Origin: Prochlorococcus sp. AG-409-P03
GTDB lineage: Bacteria > Cyanobacteriota > Cyanobacteriia > PCC-6307 > Cyanobiaceae
Assembly: GCA_003215295.1 (NCBI GenBank)
Contig: QCKN01000008.1
Location: forward strand, 1-41,775
Direction of reading: 5' to 3'
DNA: 41,775 bases
Shown here: one piece after another, positions 1-8,395 of the stretch
Layout: each line of letters opens with the position of its first letter
Numbering within the stretch: the stretch's first letter is position 1
The notes under the pieces: model-generated
What the model was told of the DNA's origin: nothing
Database searches by the model: none
Seen by the model: only the letters and a program-made list of their open reading frames with translations
Position numbers and translations under genes: made by a program

Positions 1-395
1 TGAGATGGTTTATGTCTCCTTTGTCTGCTTTAGGCTTATCCCTGGATAGATTTGTATTTCAACTTCTACTGGCATTAAGGTTTATTCCTTTGGTGCAGGA
101 GGAACTGCAAAATCTTTTGCGCTCTTTAGCTACACGTGCAGTTGATTTTCGAAGACTTGGAATTCGGCCTTTAATTTCCTTGGCTTTATCAGTTGGGGAG
201 CGTTTATTGGCAAATATCTTGTTGAGGGCAGATCAAGGTGCAGAAGCTCTTTTGGTAAGAGGTGGTACGTTCTTGCCTGCAGAGTACTTCCGCCCTAAGA
301 CTCTTTTAACAGCAAGTACATTCTTTTTGAACTTTGGAGCTGGATTGCTTTTATTATTGGTAATTAGCCTGCGTCACAAGTACGGTGCTTTATAG
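1..395 (+). CDS. CbiQ-family ECF transporter transmembrane (T) component, 5'-truncated
   Basis: This is the C-terminal part of an integral membrane protein. The frame is open to base 1 (residues RWF precede the first internal ATG at 12), so the true start lies outside the window. It has a hydrophobic segment, a central basic stretch with LLRSLATRAVDFRRLG, then ALLVRGG and a final membrane segment. Energy-coupling factor T components carry short Ala-Arg-x-Gly-like coupling motifs in a cytoplasmic loop that contacts the ATPases; the ARG-like motif is only loosely matched here (ATRAVD, LVRGG). The family moves vitamins or metal ions with A subunits and an S component. None of these partners is visible, so the substrate is unknown. 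It is followed 18 bases later by pipX on the same strand. The family call is by general resemblance. Confidence 0.75.
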   Translation, partial: RWFMSPLSALGLSLDRFVFQLLLALRFIPLVQEELQNLLRSLATRAVDFRRLGIRPLISLALSVGERLLANILLRADQGAEALLVRGGTFLPAEYFRPKTLLTASTFFLNFGAGLLLLLVISLRHKYGAL

Positions 396-413
396 AAAGC
401 GAACAACTAAAGA

Positions 414-680
414 GTGAGTGCTGAACGTTACTTAAATCATCCAACTTTTGGAATGCTTTACCTTGTTTCTCCTGCTGGAGAAGGTCGAGATGTTTATGCA
501 ACGCTATATGCGCAGAAGATGTTTTTCCTAGTAACTTTGCAGCCTCGTGGAGCTCAGTTTGAGGTGATCCCGTATGTAGATGCCAGGCATCATGCAGAGA
601 CACATTTATCCCGGTGCAAGCGTCATGGATCTGAAGACCAGCATCTTTGGCAGGAGTTGTTTCACCAGACATTCATATAA
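414..680 (+). CDS. pipX: PipX, PII-interacting coactivator of NtcA
   Basis: An 88-residue protein beginning at GTG. Residues 5-36 contain the hallmark pattern YLNHPTFGMLY...DVYATLYAQKMFFLV, typical of cyanobacterial PipX, followed by a basic helical tail ending near LFHQTF. PipX has an N-terminal Tudor-like domain that binds either NtcA (coactivation at high 2-oxoglutarate) or PII (at low 2-oxoglutarate), so it links nitrogen status to transcription. The length matches the family. The next gene, pipY, starts 9 bases after the stop; this pair is a known cyanobacterial operon and strengthens both calls. Confidence 0.93.
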   Translation: MSAERYLNHPTFGMLYLVSPAGEGRDVYATLYAQKMFFLVTLQPRGAQFEVIPYVDARHHAETHLSRCKRHGSEDQHLWQELFHQTFI

Positions 681-689
681 GGGCTTGAT

Positions 690-1364
690 ATGGATAACAC
701 TGGATTGAGGCAATTCAGAGATTGTTTACCGAATGGTGTTCACCTGTTGGCCGTTAGTAAAGGTCATTCGGCTTCTGCAATTAGGGAATTAGCTCGGTTG
801 GGATATGAGGATTTTGGGGAAAGCCGGTTACAGGAAGCATTGCCTAAGTTGGCCAAGCTAGAAGATTTAAAGGGACTTCGATGGCATTTTGTAGGTCATT
901 TGCAGTCAAATAAAGTTAGGAATGTTGTGAAATTTTTTAGTTTCATCCATTCCGTTGATTCTTTGGTTTTAGCGCAAAGAATCTCAAGGATTGCAGGAGA
1001 GGAGCAGAAAGTTCCAAAATTAATGCTTCAGGTGAAGTTGCGAAAGGACGACTCAAAAACAGGATTTGCGCGAGAGCATCTTTTTGAGGCTTGGCCACAT
1101 CTGAATACATTGCCAAACGTCCAGTTCATTGGCTTGATGACTATTGCTCCTAAGAATCTTGCCTTAGAAGGTAGAAAAACACTCTTTTCTGAATGTCGTG
1201 GTTTAGCAGATCAACTTCATTTGCATGAATGTTCTATGGGGATGAGCAGTGATTGGAGGGAAGCAGTTGAAGCAGGTGCGACTTGGTTGCGACTGGGTTC
1301 TGCGTTGTTTGGTGCTCGTTTGAAAGATGTTGATGGGCACACAGATATCACTAAACACGACTGA
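690..1364 (+). CDS. pipY: PipY, YggS-family PLP homeostasis protein
   Basis: A 224-residue single-domain PLP-binding protein of the YggS/PLPBP family (alanine-racemase fold type III, with no known catalytic activity). The cofactor lysine is K24 in AVSKGHSA. Other family signatures are the FGESRLQEA segment (about 42-50), WHFVGHLQSNK (about 65-75), GLMTIAP and the C-terminal CSMGMSSDWREAVEAGATWLRLGSALFG, which lines the phosphate site. It is thought to buffer free PLP. An AAGGG ribosome-binding site precedes the ATG. It follows pipX with a 9-base gap, the conserved pipXY arrangement. Confidence 0.93.
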   Translation: MDNTGLRQFRDCLPNGVHLLAVSKGHSASAIRELARLGYEDFGESRLQEALPKLAKLEDLKGLRWHFVGHLQSNKVRNVVKFFSFIHSVDSLVLAQRISRIAGEEQKVPKLMLQVKLRKDDSKTGFAREHLFEAWPHLNTLPNVQFIGLMTIAPKNLALEGRKTLFSECRGLADQLHLHECSMGMSSDWREAVEAGATWLRLGSALFGARLKDVDGHTDITKHD

Positions 1365-1489
1365 AAGCCTTGCTCCTGCTTGTCTGGAACGCTATTTAAG
1401 GAGCATGGTTCATGTCTCTCTTTAAAGAGGCTTTCCAAAAGTCGGTGTTTAGCCGATTCCCTAAACGTTGTTTTGAGAGGATTATCCAG

Positions 1490-2074
1490 GTGTCGCTTAT
1501 TTCCCGTCTTCGTGCTGTAGTCGCTGGTGACGACTATCTTGATAGCGATTTTGATGATGATCTCGATTACGATACAGGGGAAGATTTTGAGGCAGAGAAT
1601 AGAAGTTCTAGAGGTTTTGGTGGTCAGTTGGCGCCCTTCTCTCAGTCGAGTCCTTTTGATGGTGTTGATGGGATGTCCTCGTCGAAGGTTATAGGAATGC
1701 CAGGAATATCAAATGCGACCTCTGAGGTCAATTTGATGGAGCCCCGTAGTTTTGATGAAATGCCTAGAGCTATTCAGGCTTTACGTGAAAGGAAAACAGT
1801 GATTTTGAATCTCACGATGATGGAGCCTGATCAGGCTCAGAGAGCTGTTGATTTTGTGGCTGGGGGTACCTTCGCCATTGATGGCCACCAAGAAAGGGTA
1901 GGTGAAAGTATTTTCCTCTTTGCTCCTAGTTGTGTCACGGTTACAAACTCTTTCCAGGAAGAAGCATCTCCATCAACAGTTGCTACTAAGAATGGTGATT
2001 TTGGACTCCAAGACAATCATTCAAGCCCTGCCCCTGAACCAGCGTGGGGAGAAGCAATTGCTTCTGCTATTTGA
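1490..2074 (+). CDS. sepF: SepF-type cell division protein
   Basis: SepF (Cdv2/YlmF) binds FtsZ and tethers it to the membrane. The C-terminal core is visible from [20 protein letters not shown] through [20 protein letters not shown] to [19 protein letters not shown], which is the dimerising FtsZ-binding domain. The N-terminus [15 protein letters not shown] is an amphipathic membrane anchor, followed by an acidic linker. I start at GTG 1490 because GAGAGG lies 9 bases upstream and the anchor then begins the protein (194 residues). An in-frame ATG at 1412 would add 26 residues with a duplicated-looking MSLF... start and is less likely. proC follows 6 bases after the stop, suggesting one operon. 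Confidence 0.92.
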   Translation: MSLISRLRAVVAGDDYLDSDFDDDLDYDTGEDFEAENRSSRGFGGQLAPFSQSSPFDGVDGMSSSKVIGMPGISNATSEVNLMEPRSFDEMPRAIQALRERKTVILNLTMMEPDQAQRAVDFVAGGTFAIDGHQERVGESIFLFAPSCVTVTNSFQEEASPSTVATKNGDFGLQDNHSSPAPEPAWGEAIASAI

Positions 2075-2080
2075 TTTGAA

Positions 2081-2908
2081 GTGCCCTGCTCTCTTGGTGT
2101 AATTGGTTTTGGCCGAATGGCCCAGGCTCTGGTTCTCCCTTTGCTTAAAAATGGAGAATTTTTGTCAGAAGATGTTTTTGGCGTTGTAGGGCATCAAAAA
2201 AGTGTTGAGAGTGCGTTGGCTAGGTTTCCAGAACCCTGCACGGTGGTTAGTTCTGATGATGAACGATCTTCAGAAGTCTGGACTTGTCCAATCAAGTTGT
2301 TAGCAGTTAAGCCGCAGCAATTTGAAGAGGTTAAGAAACAGTTTGTTCAGCCTCGTTTGTCGAGGAAGGAGGGACATTCATTATTGATTTCTTTGATGGC
2401 TGGCATCAGTTTGAATAGCCTTGAGAAGGCATTCCCAGGATATGTTTGTGTTCGAGCTGTCCCAAATACTCCTGCACTGGTTGGTGCGGGACTTACGGGG
2501 CTGGCTTGGGGGCAGTCAGTAACTAGTGCAAACCGAGAATCAGTGATGCAGATTTTTGAACCTGTTAGTGAGGTTTTTGAATTACCTGAAGATCAATTGG
2601 ATGCTTTTTTGGCATTGACGTCTTCTGGCCCAGCTTATGTAGCTGTGATTGCAGAAGCTCTTGCAGACGGTGCTGTTGCTGCTGGTTTGTCTCGCTCGTT
2701 AGCTAATCATTTGGCTCATAGAACTCTTGCTGGTACAGCTTTGTTACTTAAGAAACAGCAGTTGCACCCAGGACAGCTTAAGGACTTGGTTACCTCGCCA
2801 GCAGGAACAACAATTACAGCGTTGCGCCATCTTGAGAAGAGTGCTTTTCGCTCCGCTTTAATTGAAGCTGTGGTTGCGGCTGCTGAACGTAGTCGAGAGC
2901 TGGCTTGA
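2081..2908 (+). CDS. proC: Pyrroline-5-carboxylate reductase
   Basis: A 275-residue enzyme catalysing the last step of proline synthesis, NAD(P)H-dependent reduction of 1-pyrroline-5-carboxylate in the cytoplasm. The N-terminal Rossmann motif is GVIGFGRMAQAL (about 6-17). Further marks are VRAVPNTPALVGAGLTGL (about 125-142) and the C-terminal domain with ALTSSGPAYV, ALADGAVAAGLSR, LKDLVTSPAGTTITALRHLE, the proC signature. It starts at GTG 2081, six bases after sepF. Its last 95 bases overlap the tail of the convergent glycosyltransferase gene on the other strand. Confidence 0.95.
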   Translation: MPCSLGVIGFGRMAQALVLPLLKNGEFLSEDVFGVVGHQKSVESALARFPEPCTVVSSDDERSSEVWTCPIKLLAVKPQQFEEVKKQFVQPRLSRKEGHSLLISLMAGISLNSLEKAFPGYVCVRAVPNTPALVGAGLTGLAWGQSVTSANRESVMQIFEPVSEVFELPEDQLDAFLALTSSGPAYVAVIAEALADGAVAAGLSRSLANHLAHRTLAGTALLLKKQQLHPGQLKDLVTSPAGTTITALRHLEKSAFRSALIEAVVAAAERSRELA

Positions 2909-4094
2909 TGCGGCTTATGTTTTGGCCTCCTAGTAGTTCTTGATAGAGCTCTTCAAGAGCATCGATGTTATGTGTAAGGGTGTAGCGCTCGAGAACTCGT
3001 AAACGGGCTCTTCTTCCAAGTTCGGAAGTGAGAACCTGTTGGTCTCTTAAGACAGGTAAGAGTGTCTTTAGTTGGGTTGTTACTCCTTGCGTACTTAGAA
3101 CGATGCCTGCTCCCCCCTCTAGAACTTCACCATCTGCTCCTGCATCTGTTGCTACACAAGCAGTCCCTGTTGCCATTGCTTCGAGTAACGATAGTGAGAG
3201 CCCCTCAACAAGGCTAGGTAATAGAAAAACCTCAGCACATTGCAATAGTGCGATTTTAGTTTCTGGATCTCCCTCATATCCCCACCAAAGGACATCGCAG
3301 TCATTTGTGCTCAGCGAGGTGTTTTCAAGCGTAGATCTCAGGGGGCCGTCTCCAACAATGACAAGTCTGCAGCCTCTAGGTTCTACCTGACGCCAAGCTC
3401 TGAGAAGGGCCTCGACATTTTTTTCTGTTGCTATTCGGCCCATATATAAGAAAATTCTCTCGTTCCCGAGACGTTTTCTGACTTCAAGCTGCTTGGGACT
3501 TGGGACTTTGATATCAGCGGGAATCCAATGGTTGGTATCAACTCCATTAGGAATAACGGCCAGGCGTTTTTCCTTCACGCCAAGTTTTGATAGTACTTCT
3601 GCTTGTCTTTCTGAGAAAACTATTACTTTGTTATAACGTGCTAATGATGGTGCATATAGTTGATATGTCAGTTGTTGTGTGCCTGCGGTTAAGTTTCTAA
3701 TACTTGCATCAAATGGTGGATGAAAGGTAGCTACAAGAGGCACTCCAATCTGTTGGCAAAGTTCTGGAAGTCTGAAATCTAATGGCGATAAAGTAAGACT
3801 TGCATGAACTAGATCTGGCTTAAGTCTTTCTAGTGATTCGCGTAGTTCTTTTTGTGCCCTTGGAGAAGGAATTGTGTAAACCTGAGACTTAACTAGATAT
3901 GGGAGGCTTACTTCAGGGTCGTTTGCAAGTAATGAGGTTTGACTATTCCCAGGACTAAATGGATTATCAAAATGAATAAAACTGATTTGGTGCCCTCTTG
4001 TTCTAAGGGCTTCAGTGGTGCTTGATCCATAAGTTACATTGCCACAGAATGGTGTTTTTTTACCCAGCCAGGCGATGTGCGCCAAATGCTGCAT
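2814..4094 (-). CDS. Family 4 (GT-B) glycosyltransferase
   Basis: A 426-residue retaining glycosyltransferase of the group 1/GT4 type. The N-terminal half has LVHASLTLSPLDFRLP and VPLVATFHPPFDAS; the C-terminal Rossmann domain has YMGRIATEKNVEALLRAW and the nucleotide-sugar site EGLSLSLLEAMATGTACVAT, with the two glutamates of the E-x7-E motif. VIPNGVDTNHW is the usual GT4 hinge. It probably transfers a sugar from an NDP-sugar to a lipid or polysaccharide at the membrane; donor and acceptor cannot be read. The last ~31 residues run antisense over proC, are Gln/Ser-rich and look non-essential. The MFS gene lies upstream, 37 bases away on the same strand. Confidence 0.88.
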   Translation of the reverse strand: MQHLAHIAWLGKKTPFCGNVTYGSSTTEALRTRGHQISFIHFDNPFSPGNSQTSLLANDPEVSLPYLVKSQVYTIPSPRAQKELRESLERLKPDLVHASLTLSPLDFRLPELCQQIGVPLVATFHPPFDASIRNLTAGTQQLTYQLYAPSLARYNKVIVFSERQAEVLSKLGVKEKRLAVIPNGVDTNHWIPADIKVPSPKQLEVRKRLGNERIFLYMGRIATEKNVEALLRAWRQVEPRGCRLVIVGDGPLRSTLENTSLSTNDCDVLWWGYEGDPETKIALLQCAEVFLLPSLVEGLSLSLLEAMATGTACVATDAGADGEVLEGGAGIVLSTQGVTTQLKTLLPVLRDQQVLTSELGRRARLRVLERYTLTHNIDALEELYQELLGGQNISRIKPALDYVQQPQPQLQLKRSEKHSSQDGATL

Positions 4095-4131
4095 GCTTAA
4101 AGAGATAACCTTTCTTGAAAGCTAGCAGCGT

Positions 4132-5511
4132 TTAGCGTTTCCAGGGACGTTCTAGAAGGGCTGCAATCAGAGTTATTGTGGCTAGTAGCCATAGAACTGG
4201 TATTAGTCCATAGGTACTTACAAATGCCCCCGCAAGCACAAGGGGAAGACTCAGGGAAATATTAGTCAAGTTATTCTGTAACCCAAAAACTTTCCCTCTT
4301 TGGGTTTCTGGAGTGTCTTCTTGGAGAGTTGTTTGTGCAGGGATTGCTACAAGGGCAGCCCCTATTCCCAGTAGACCGCAAAGGATAAGAGTAAAACTCA
4401 AGGATCCTTGTAATTGCCCAAGGAGAATAAGGCACCATGTAATTACTCCAAGGCCTAAAGCTGATAGTTTTCTTCTGTTAAATTCATGCCCTATTTGTGC
4501 AATAACCACTGCACCCAGTGCCATTCCAAGACCACTCATTGCTAATAATGTGCCAAATCTTGTTGGACCAAGGTTTGGAATAGATGAAGCGAGGCTAATA
4601 GCTAGCACATAAAGTGCTGCAAGCAGACTGTATAGAAGTACAAGATGCAACATGGCACCGCGAATAGTTGGTCTTGCTTGTATTACTTGCAACCCATCTA
4701 TTATTTCTCTCCATATACTTTCTTGAGGACTTTTCTTTGTTTCTGGCTTTAATTTGATTTTGCAGATGTTCATTGCTGCCATTGCATAACAGAAAGGAAG
4801 CAAAAGAAATTCGCCTCCCTCAATTCCTACCGCGAGAAAGATTTGTTTAAGTCCTCGTAAGATTGGATCTCCAAGAGCAAAGCCAACGATCGTTGCTCCC
4901 ATACAGGTTGCTTGGTAAAGGGAGTTGGCTGCTAGCAGATGCTTATTTGGTACTAGTAGTGGTATAGCGGCTTGTTCAGCAGGAGCGAAAAACTGAGTCA
5001 GGATAGATTCTAGAAATGTCATTACTAATAGGGCCCAGTATCCCCAACTAAGACCCAGCCAGTTAGGCCCAGGGAGAACACAGATTGGTGCCAGCAGAAG
5101 TAAAAGTGCTCTGATTCCATTTGATGCAACCATGATGCGACGCTTAGGCCATCGATCGGCAGCTACCCCAGCTACTGTTCCCAGTATCATGGCGGGAATA
5201 GTGTTTGCGACATAAATACCTGTTGCCAAAAGAGTTATCCGTTGGGCACGTGTTTCAAAGTCCATTCGAATAGCAGCGGCCACCCCTGCCAGAGCTTCGT
5301 TGCCTTGAGGTGGAATGCTTACCCAGTGTTGGGCAATCATGTACACCATTAAAACTATGTAGAACTTGTCAGCTAATTGAGAAAAAATTTGTCCTACCCA
5401 TAGTCTTCTAAAGTCACTTAATTGAATAACTGCTTGCAGCCCACTGGATCCTTTGGCCTTGACCTTGTTTGAAGGTTCCGCCTGTTTTTTCTTATGGTTT
5501 GAGCCTTTCAA
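4132..5511 (-). CDS. Major facilitator superfamily transporter
   Basis: A 459-residue polytopic protein with about twelve hydrophobic segments. The loop between helices 2 and 3 has GTVAGVAADRWPKRRIMV, the MFS motif A (G-x3-D-R-x-G/P-R-R), and the C-terminal half repeats a similar pattern. The N-terminus is a short basic Lys-rich tail before RRLWVGQIFSQLADKF. This arrangement resembles drug- or solute-efflux MFS proteins (enterobactin exporter/TetA-like), but substrate and direction are unknown. The start is TTG at 5511, the only candidate giving the full first helix; no clear ribosome-binding site is seen. recO ends 19 bases upstream in the same direction. Confidence 0.85.
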   Translation of the reverse strand: MKGSNHKKKQAEPSNKVKAKGSSGLQAVIQLSDFRRLWVGQIFSQLADKFYIVLMVYMIAQHWVSIPPQGNEALAGVAAAIRMDFETRAQRITLLATGIYVANTIPAMILGTVAGVAADRWPKRRIMVASNGIRALLLLLAPICVLPGPNWLGLSWGYWALLVMTFLESILTQFFAPAEQAAIPLLVPNKHLLAANSLYQATCMGATIVGFALGDPILRGLKQIFLAVGIEGGEFLLLPFCYAMAAMNICKIKLKPETKKSPQESIWREIIDGLQVIQARPTIRGAMLHLVLLYSLLAALYVLAISLASSIPNLGPTRFGTLLAMSGLGMALGAVVIAQIGHEFNRRKLSALGLGVITWCLILLGQLQGSLSFTLILCGLLGIGAALVAIPAQTTLQEDTPETQRGKVFGLQNNLTNISLSLPLVLAGAFVSTYGLIPVLWLLATITLIAALLERPWKR

Positions 5512-5530
5512 GATATGTTTTGCTTAGGTT

Positions 5531-6334
5531 TCATGAGCGTTCATCATTTGAGGGAATAAGACTTTCGCGCAGAATCTTTAGAGAGCGAATTTCACTAGTA
5601 AGGTTACTCTTAATCCAGTATTCCACGACTTTTAAGAGTTTTAGCCAGACTATGTAGGGGCCTAACAACTCGCCATTCGAACGTTTTGGAAGATTGGGAC
5701 TGAGCAATCTTTGGAGAAGAGCTAATTCAGAAGGGTTGAGTTGAATGATTGAAGTTGGTAATGAGCCGATAGCAAATCCCTCTTGTGGAAGAAAGCTACA
5801 TCGCCAATTCCATTCTCCAATAGGTGGCTCCAATAGATGCCCGCTGAGACAACACCTCTGCACTGGTAGTGCATATCCTCCAAGAGCAAGGAGATGAACT
5901 GAAGCTTGAACACATTGGGCTAGGGCAATTAAAGATCTCTCGCTTGCAACTTCCTTGCTTCCTTCAAGCCGTTCTAGATGTATTAACAAGGTGCTAAGTA
6001 GTCCTGGTATTGGATCATTGCCTCCTACAAGCATTAAGCTCAGTTCTGCGAGAACCTGAGCCGCAGCTAGCGTCTCCAAACTTGCACCAAGTTTGCTGTA
6101 GCTGCGAAGTACTTTGAGTTGTCGAACTTTTTTGAGCCCTGAACGACCGACAACATGGAGCTCAAGTAATGTCAAAGGTGCAGCGGCAGAGAGGTTGCTG
6201 CGAGGATTCCTAGCTCCTGGTACAGCCAACCTCGTAATTCCTTCCTTGTCACTAAGGATGGTGATAAGCCGGTCACATTCCCCAAGAGGTCCTACTTTCA
6301 GTGAGAGGCCTTGGAGAGATCTTGCACTATTCAC
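5531..6334 (-). CDS. recO: DNA repair protein RecO
   Basis: A 267-residue RecO, which anneals single-stranded DNA and, with RecR, loads RecA onto SSB-coated gaps. The N-terminal OB-fold shows GLSLKVGPLGECDRLITILS and GITRLAVPGARNPRSNLSAA, the most conserved part of RecO. The C-terminal helical region has RCCLSGHLLEPP and CSFLPQEGF, the degenerate zinc-finger area of cyanobacterial RecO. The start is GTG, overlapping the deoC stop as GTGA, so it is probably translationally coupled to deoC. Sequence divergence is high in this family; the N-terminus carries most of the confidence. Confidence 0.88.
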   Translation of the reverse strand: MNSARSLQGLSLKVGPLGECDRLITILSDKEGITRLAVPGARNPRSNLSAAAPLTLLELHVVGRSGLKKVRQLKVLRSYSKLGASLETLAAAQVLAELSLMLVGGNDPIPGLLSTLLIHLERLEGSKEVASERSLIALAQCVQASVHLLALGGYALPVQRCCLSGHLLEPPIGEWNWRCSFLPQEGFAIGSLPTSIIQLNPSELALLQRLLSPNLPKRSNGELLGPYIVWLKLLKVVEYWIKSNLTSEIRSLKILRESLIPSNDERS

Positions 6335-7014
6335 TTTTGCTGTCTTCTAAAACTAGTTATGAGTTCAGATCCATAGCTTGTCCCAAGATGACTAGCACCC
6401 GCTTTAATTAAATCAATACCCTGATCTAGGGTTTTTATACCCCCTGCCGCCTTGATTTCACAGCGCCCATGGATGAGATCTACGAGTTGATAAATTTGGT
6501 TTGAAGTAATAACTGGGCCAAAACCGTTACCTGCTTGGACTCCGATCACTCCAGCATCTAAAGAAGCTTCTATGGCAAGATCAAGCTTCTCTAGAGATAG
6601 ATGAGCAATATCTAAGACAACTCTTACGGGAATTCCTGTGGAGCAGATCTTTGCAAGCTCTTCAGCAAAAATTTCTAACTTATTTTCTTTTAGAGCTAGG
6701 AAGTTGGGGACAACATCTAATTCTTCTGCTCCTTCCGCCGCGGCCCAATTGACCTCTTTGAGTTTTAATTCAGAAGGAATAGCCCCAAAAGGGAAGCCAA
6801 TAACCGCTATTAGTTTTGTTGGGCTTGATGCACCTAAAATTTTTCTCGCATAAGGCAGTCGAACAAGGTTGGTACACAGCCCTGCAAAGTTGAAGTAAAG
6901 AGAGGCTTCACAGATTTCCTTCAGCGTTTCATTATCAAGATGTGGATCCAACGCTGCTTGATGGATTACCAAAGAAAGATCTGGTGGCACATCGTGAAGA
7001 GATCTTTTTGACAT
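6331..7014 (-). CDS. deoC: DeoC-family (deoxyribose-phosphate aldolase-like) protein with Gln at the Schiff-base position
   Basis: A 227-residue TIM-barrel protein of the DeoC family. Recognisable parts are AGLCTNLVRLP (about 44-54), VIGFPFGAIPSELKLKE (about 71-87), EELDVVPNF with D100, VRVVLDIAHLS (about 130-140) and IKAAGGIKT with K188, matching the catalytic Asp and the second Lys of the family. The canonical Schiff-base lysine (V-K-T-S-T-G-F) falls in VQAGNGFGP, with Gln160 in its place. Classical DeoC splits 2-deoxyribose-5-phosphate into glyceraldehyde-3-phosphate and acetaldehyde; whether this one does is uncertain. It overlaps recO by 4 bases. The start is ATG 7014. Confidence 0.85.
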   Translation of the reverse strand: MSKRSLHDVPPDLSLVIHQAALDPHLDNETLKEICEASLYFNFAGLCTNLVRLPYARKILGASSPTKLIAVIGFPFGAIPSELKLKEVNWAAAEGAEELDVVPNFLALKENKLEIFAEELAKICSTGIPVRVVLDIAHLSLEKLDLAIEASLDAGVIGVQAGNGFGPVITSNQIYQLVDLIHGRCEIKAAGGIKTLDQGIDLIKAGASHLGTSYGSELITSFRRQQK

Positions 7015-7030
7015 TGATACTGGTTCGATT

Positions 7031-7618
7031 TTAATTCCGAGCTTGTATTACCCCATAGCCACCATGATTACGCTTATATATCACTTGTAATTCAGAACTT
7101 TCTTCTTCACGGAATAGATAAAAATCATGGTCTATCAATTCCAGTTGATGTCTGGCTTGCTCAATACTCATTGGGATCATTGAGAAGTATTTACGCCTTA
7201 CTCCTGGACTTGGGAGGTGAACCTCTTTCCCCTCTATAAGTGATCCGTCAACGGAAGATTCATCAATAACCTTTTCTGTAGGAGGTGTTAAGGATGCTTT
7301 GTGACCATGACTGTGGTGATGGTCACTGTGGCGCTCTTTGTAGCGCCGGACTTGACGAGAGAGCTTGTTAGCTACTAGATCGATACTTGCGTAGAGATTC
7401 TTACTGCGCTCCTGAGCGCGAATTACAGTCCCATTAACAAAAACTGTGACTTCAGCAGTTTGTTGTGGGACTCTGGGGTTGCGGGCTACTGACAGGTGAA
7501 CATCAGCTTCTTTGACCATATCTTCAAAGTGCTGTAAGGCTCTCTCAATTTTTGAATGTGTGTATTCCCTGAGTGCCCCAGTTAGTTCAATATTTCGTCC
7601 ATGAATAACCAGCTTCAT
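7031..7618 (-). CDS. hpf: Long-form ribosome hibernation promoting factor (HPF/LrtA)
   Basis: A 195-residue long HPF. Residues 1-100 form the S30AE/YfiA fold ([19 protein letters not shown], then [30 protein letters not shown]). The C-terminal dimerisation domain is [30 protein letters not shown] (about 140-170), ending near GGYGVI. It binds the 30S decoding region and pairs ribosomes as 100S dimers in stress or darkness; the cyanobacterial form is known as light-repressed LrtA. The linker has a His-rich stretch, [10 protein letters not shown] (97-106). The start is ATG 7618, with GGAGG at 7630-7626; a longer reading from 7651 is less likely. Confidence 0.95.
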   Translation of the reverse strand: MKLVIHGRNIELTGALREYTHSKIERALQHFEDMVKEADVHLSVARNPRVPQQTAEVTVFVNGTVIRAQERSKNLYASIDLVANKLSRQVRRYKERHSDHHHSHGHKASLTPPTEKVIDESSVDGSLIEGKEVHLPSPGVRRKYFSMIPMSIEQARHQLELIDHDFYLFREEESSELQVIYKRNHGGYGVIQARN

Positions 7619-7625
7619 AAAAAAA

Positions 7626-7630
7626 CCTCC
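7626..7630 (-). promoter_or_regulatory. Shine-Dalgarno of hpf abutting the lipB start
   Basis: The minus strand reads GGAGG seven bases before the hpf ATG at 7618, an unusually good ribosome-binding site for this window, and it fixes the hpf start. On the plus strand it sits one base before the proposed lipB ATG at 7632, so both initiation regions share the same bases. Confidence 0.8.
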
Positions 7631-7631
7631 T

Positions 7632-8324
7632 ATGCCTATTGATATCGGCAAGTTAGATACAACGTATTCGCCAACGGGCGGTTCGTCGGCTTTTATTTTT
7701 GAGCCAAGAGATTTAGTGCCCTTTAGTTTGTCTTGGGATTGGCAGAAGAAATGGCAGAAAGCCCTCTTGAATGGGGCATGTGCATTCCCTGCAGTTTGGC
7801 TTCTTGAACATCCAAATTGTTACACCCTTGGTAGGGGAGCCAGTGAAGCGAACCTAAATTTTGAACCTAATAATCCTCCCGACCTTTTGTATCGCATTGA
7901 TAGAGGAGGAGAAGTGACCTTTCATTTGCCAGGACAATTAGTTGTTTATTTGGTTCTGGATCTCAGGCAATACAAGACAGATCTCAATTGGTATCTGCGC
8001 CAGCTAGAGCAGGTTGTGATTGATGTTCTAGATGAATTAGGTTTAGCGGGTGAGCTCGTTGAGGGGCTAACAGGTGTTTGGATTCAGGGATATAAGGTCG
8101 CTTCGATAGGGATTGGGTGTCGTCGTTGGATTACGCAACATGGACTCGCGCTCAATATTGATTGTGATTTAAATGGCTTTAAAGAAATAATTCCTTGTGG
8201 ACTTGTTGGTCATAAAATGGGTCGACTTGATTCCTGGTTGCCAGGTCTAAAAGTTGGAGAGGTTAAACCATTGATGAGGCGTTCATTAAGTCATCGTTTT
8301 GGCTGGACATTATTTGATGAGTAA
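7632..8324 (+). CDS. lipB: Octanoyl-[ACP]:protein N-octanoyltransferase LipB
   Basis: A 230-residue LipB, which transfers octanoate from acyl carrier protein to lipoyl-domain lysines as the first step of lipoate attachment. It shows [14 protein letters not shown] (about 57-70), [19 protein letters not shown] (the family signature R-G-G-x2-T-x-H-x-P-G-Q), and the catalytic pair K155 in [10 protein letters not shown] and C189 in IIPCGL. The product would modify the PDH E2 encoded 2.6 kb downstream. The first ATG, 7632, has no ribosome-binding site and adjoins the hpf site; a GTG at 7716 is a possible but late alternative. Confidence 0.93.
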   Translation: MPIDIGKLDTTYSPTGGSSAFIFEPRDLVPFSLSWDWQKKWQKALLNGACAFPAVWLLEHPNCYTLGRGASEANLNFEPNNPPDLLYRIDRGGEVTFHLPGQLVVYLVLDLRQYKTDLNWYLRQLEQVVIDVLDELGLAGELVEGLTGVWIQGYKVASIGIGCRRWITQHGLALNIDCDLNGFKEIIPCGLVGHKMGRLDSWLPGLKVGEVKPLMRRSLSHRFGWTLFDE

Positions 8325-8395
8325 AGCTTCGTTTTTTTTGAATTTAAATCCCATAATTGTGATTAGTTCATCTGTTCAGAATCAGGAGGGCAGTT

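Noticed and set aside
1412-1489. Upstream ATG extension of sepF
   Set aside because: GTG 1490 has a better ribosome-binding site and gives the usual membrane-anchor start.
4313-4612. Long plus-strand ORF inside the MFS gene
   Set aside because: It is antisense to a protein with clear membrane and motif structure and reads as a low-complexity shadow.
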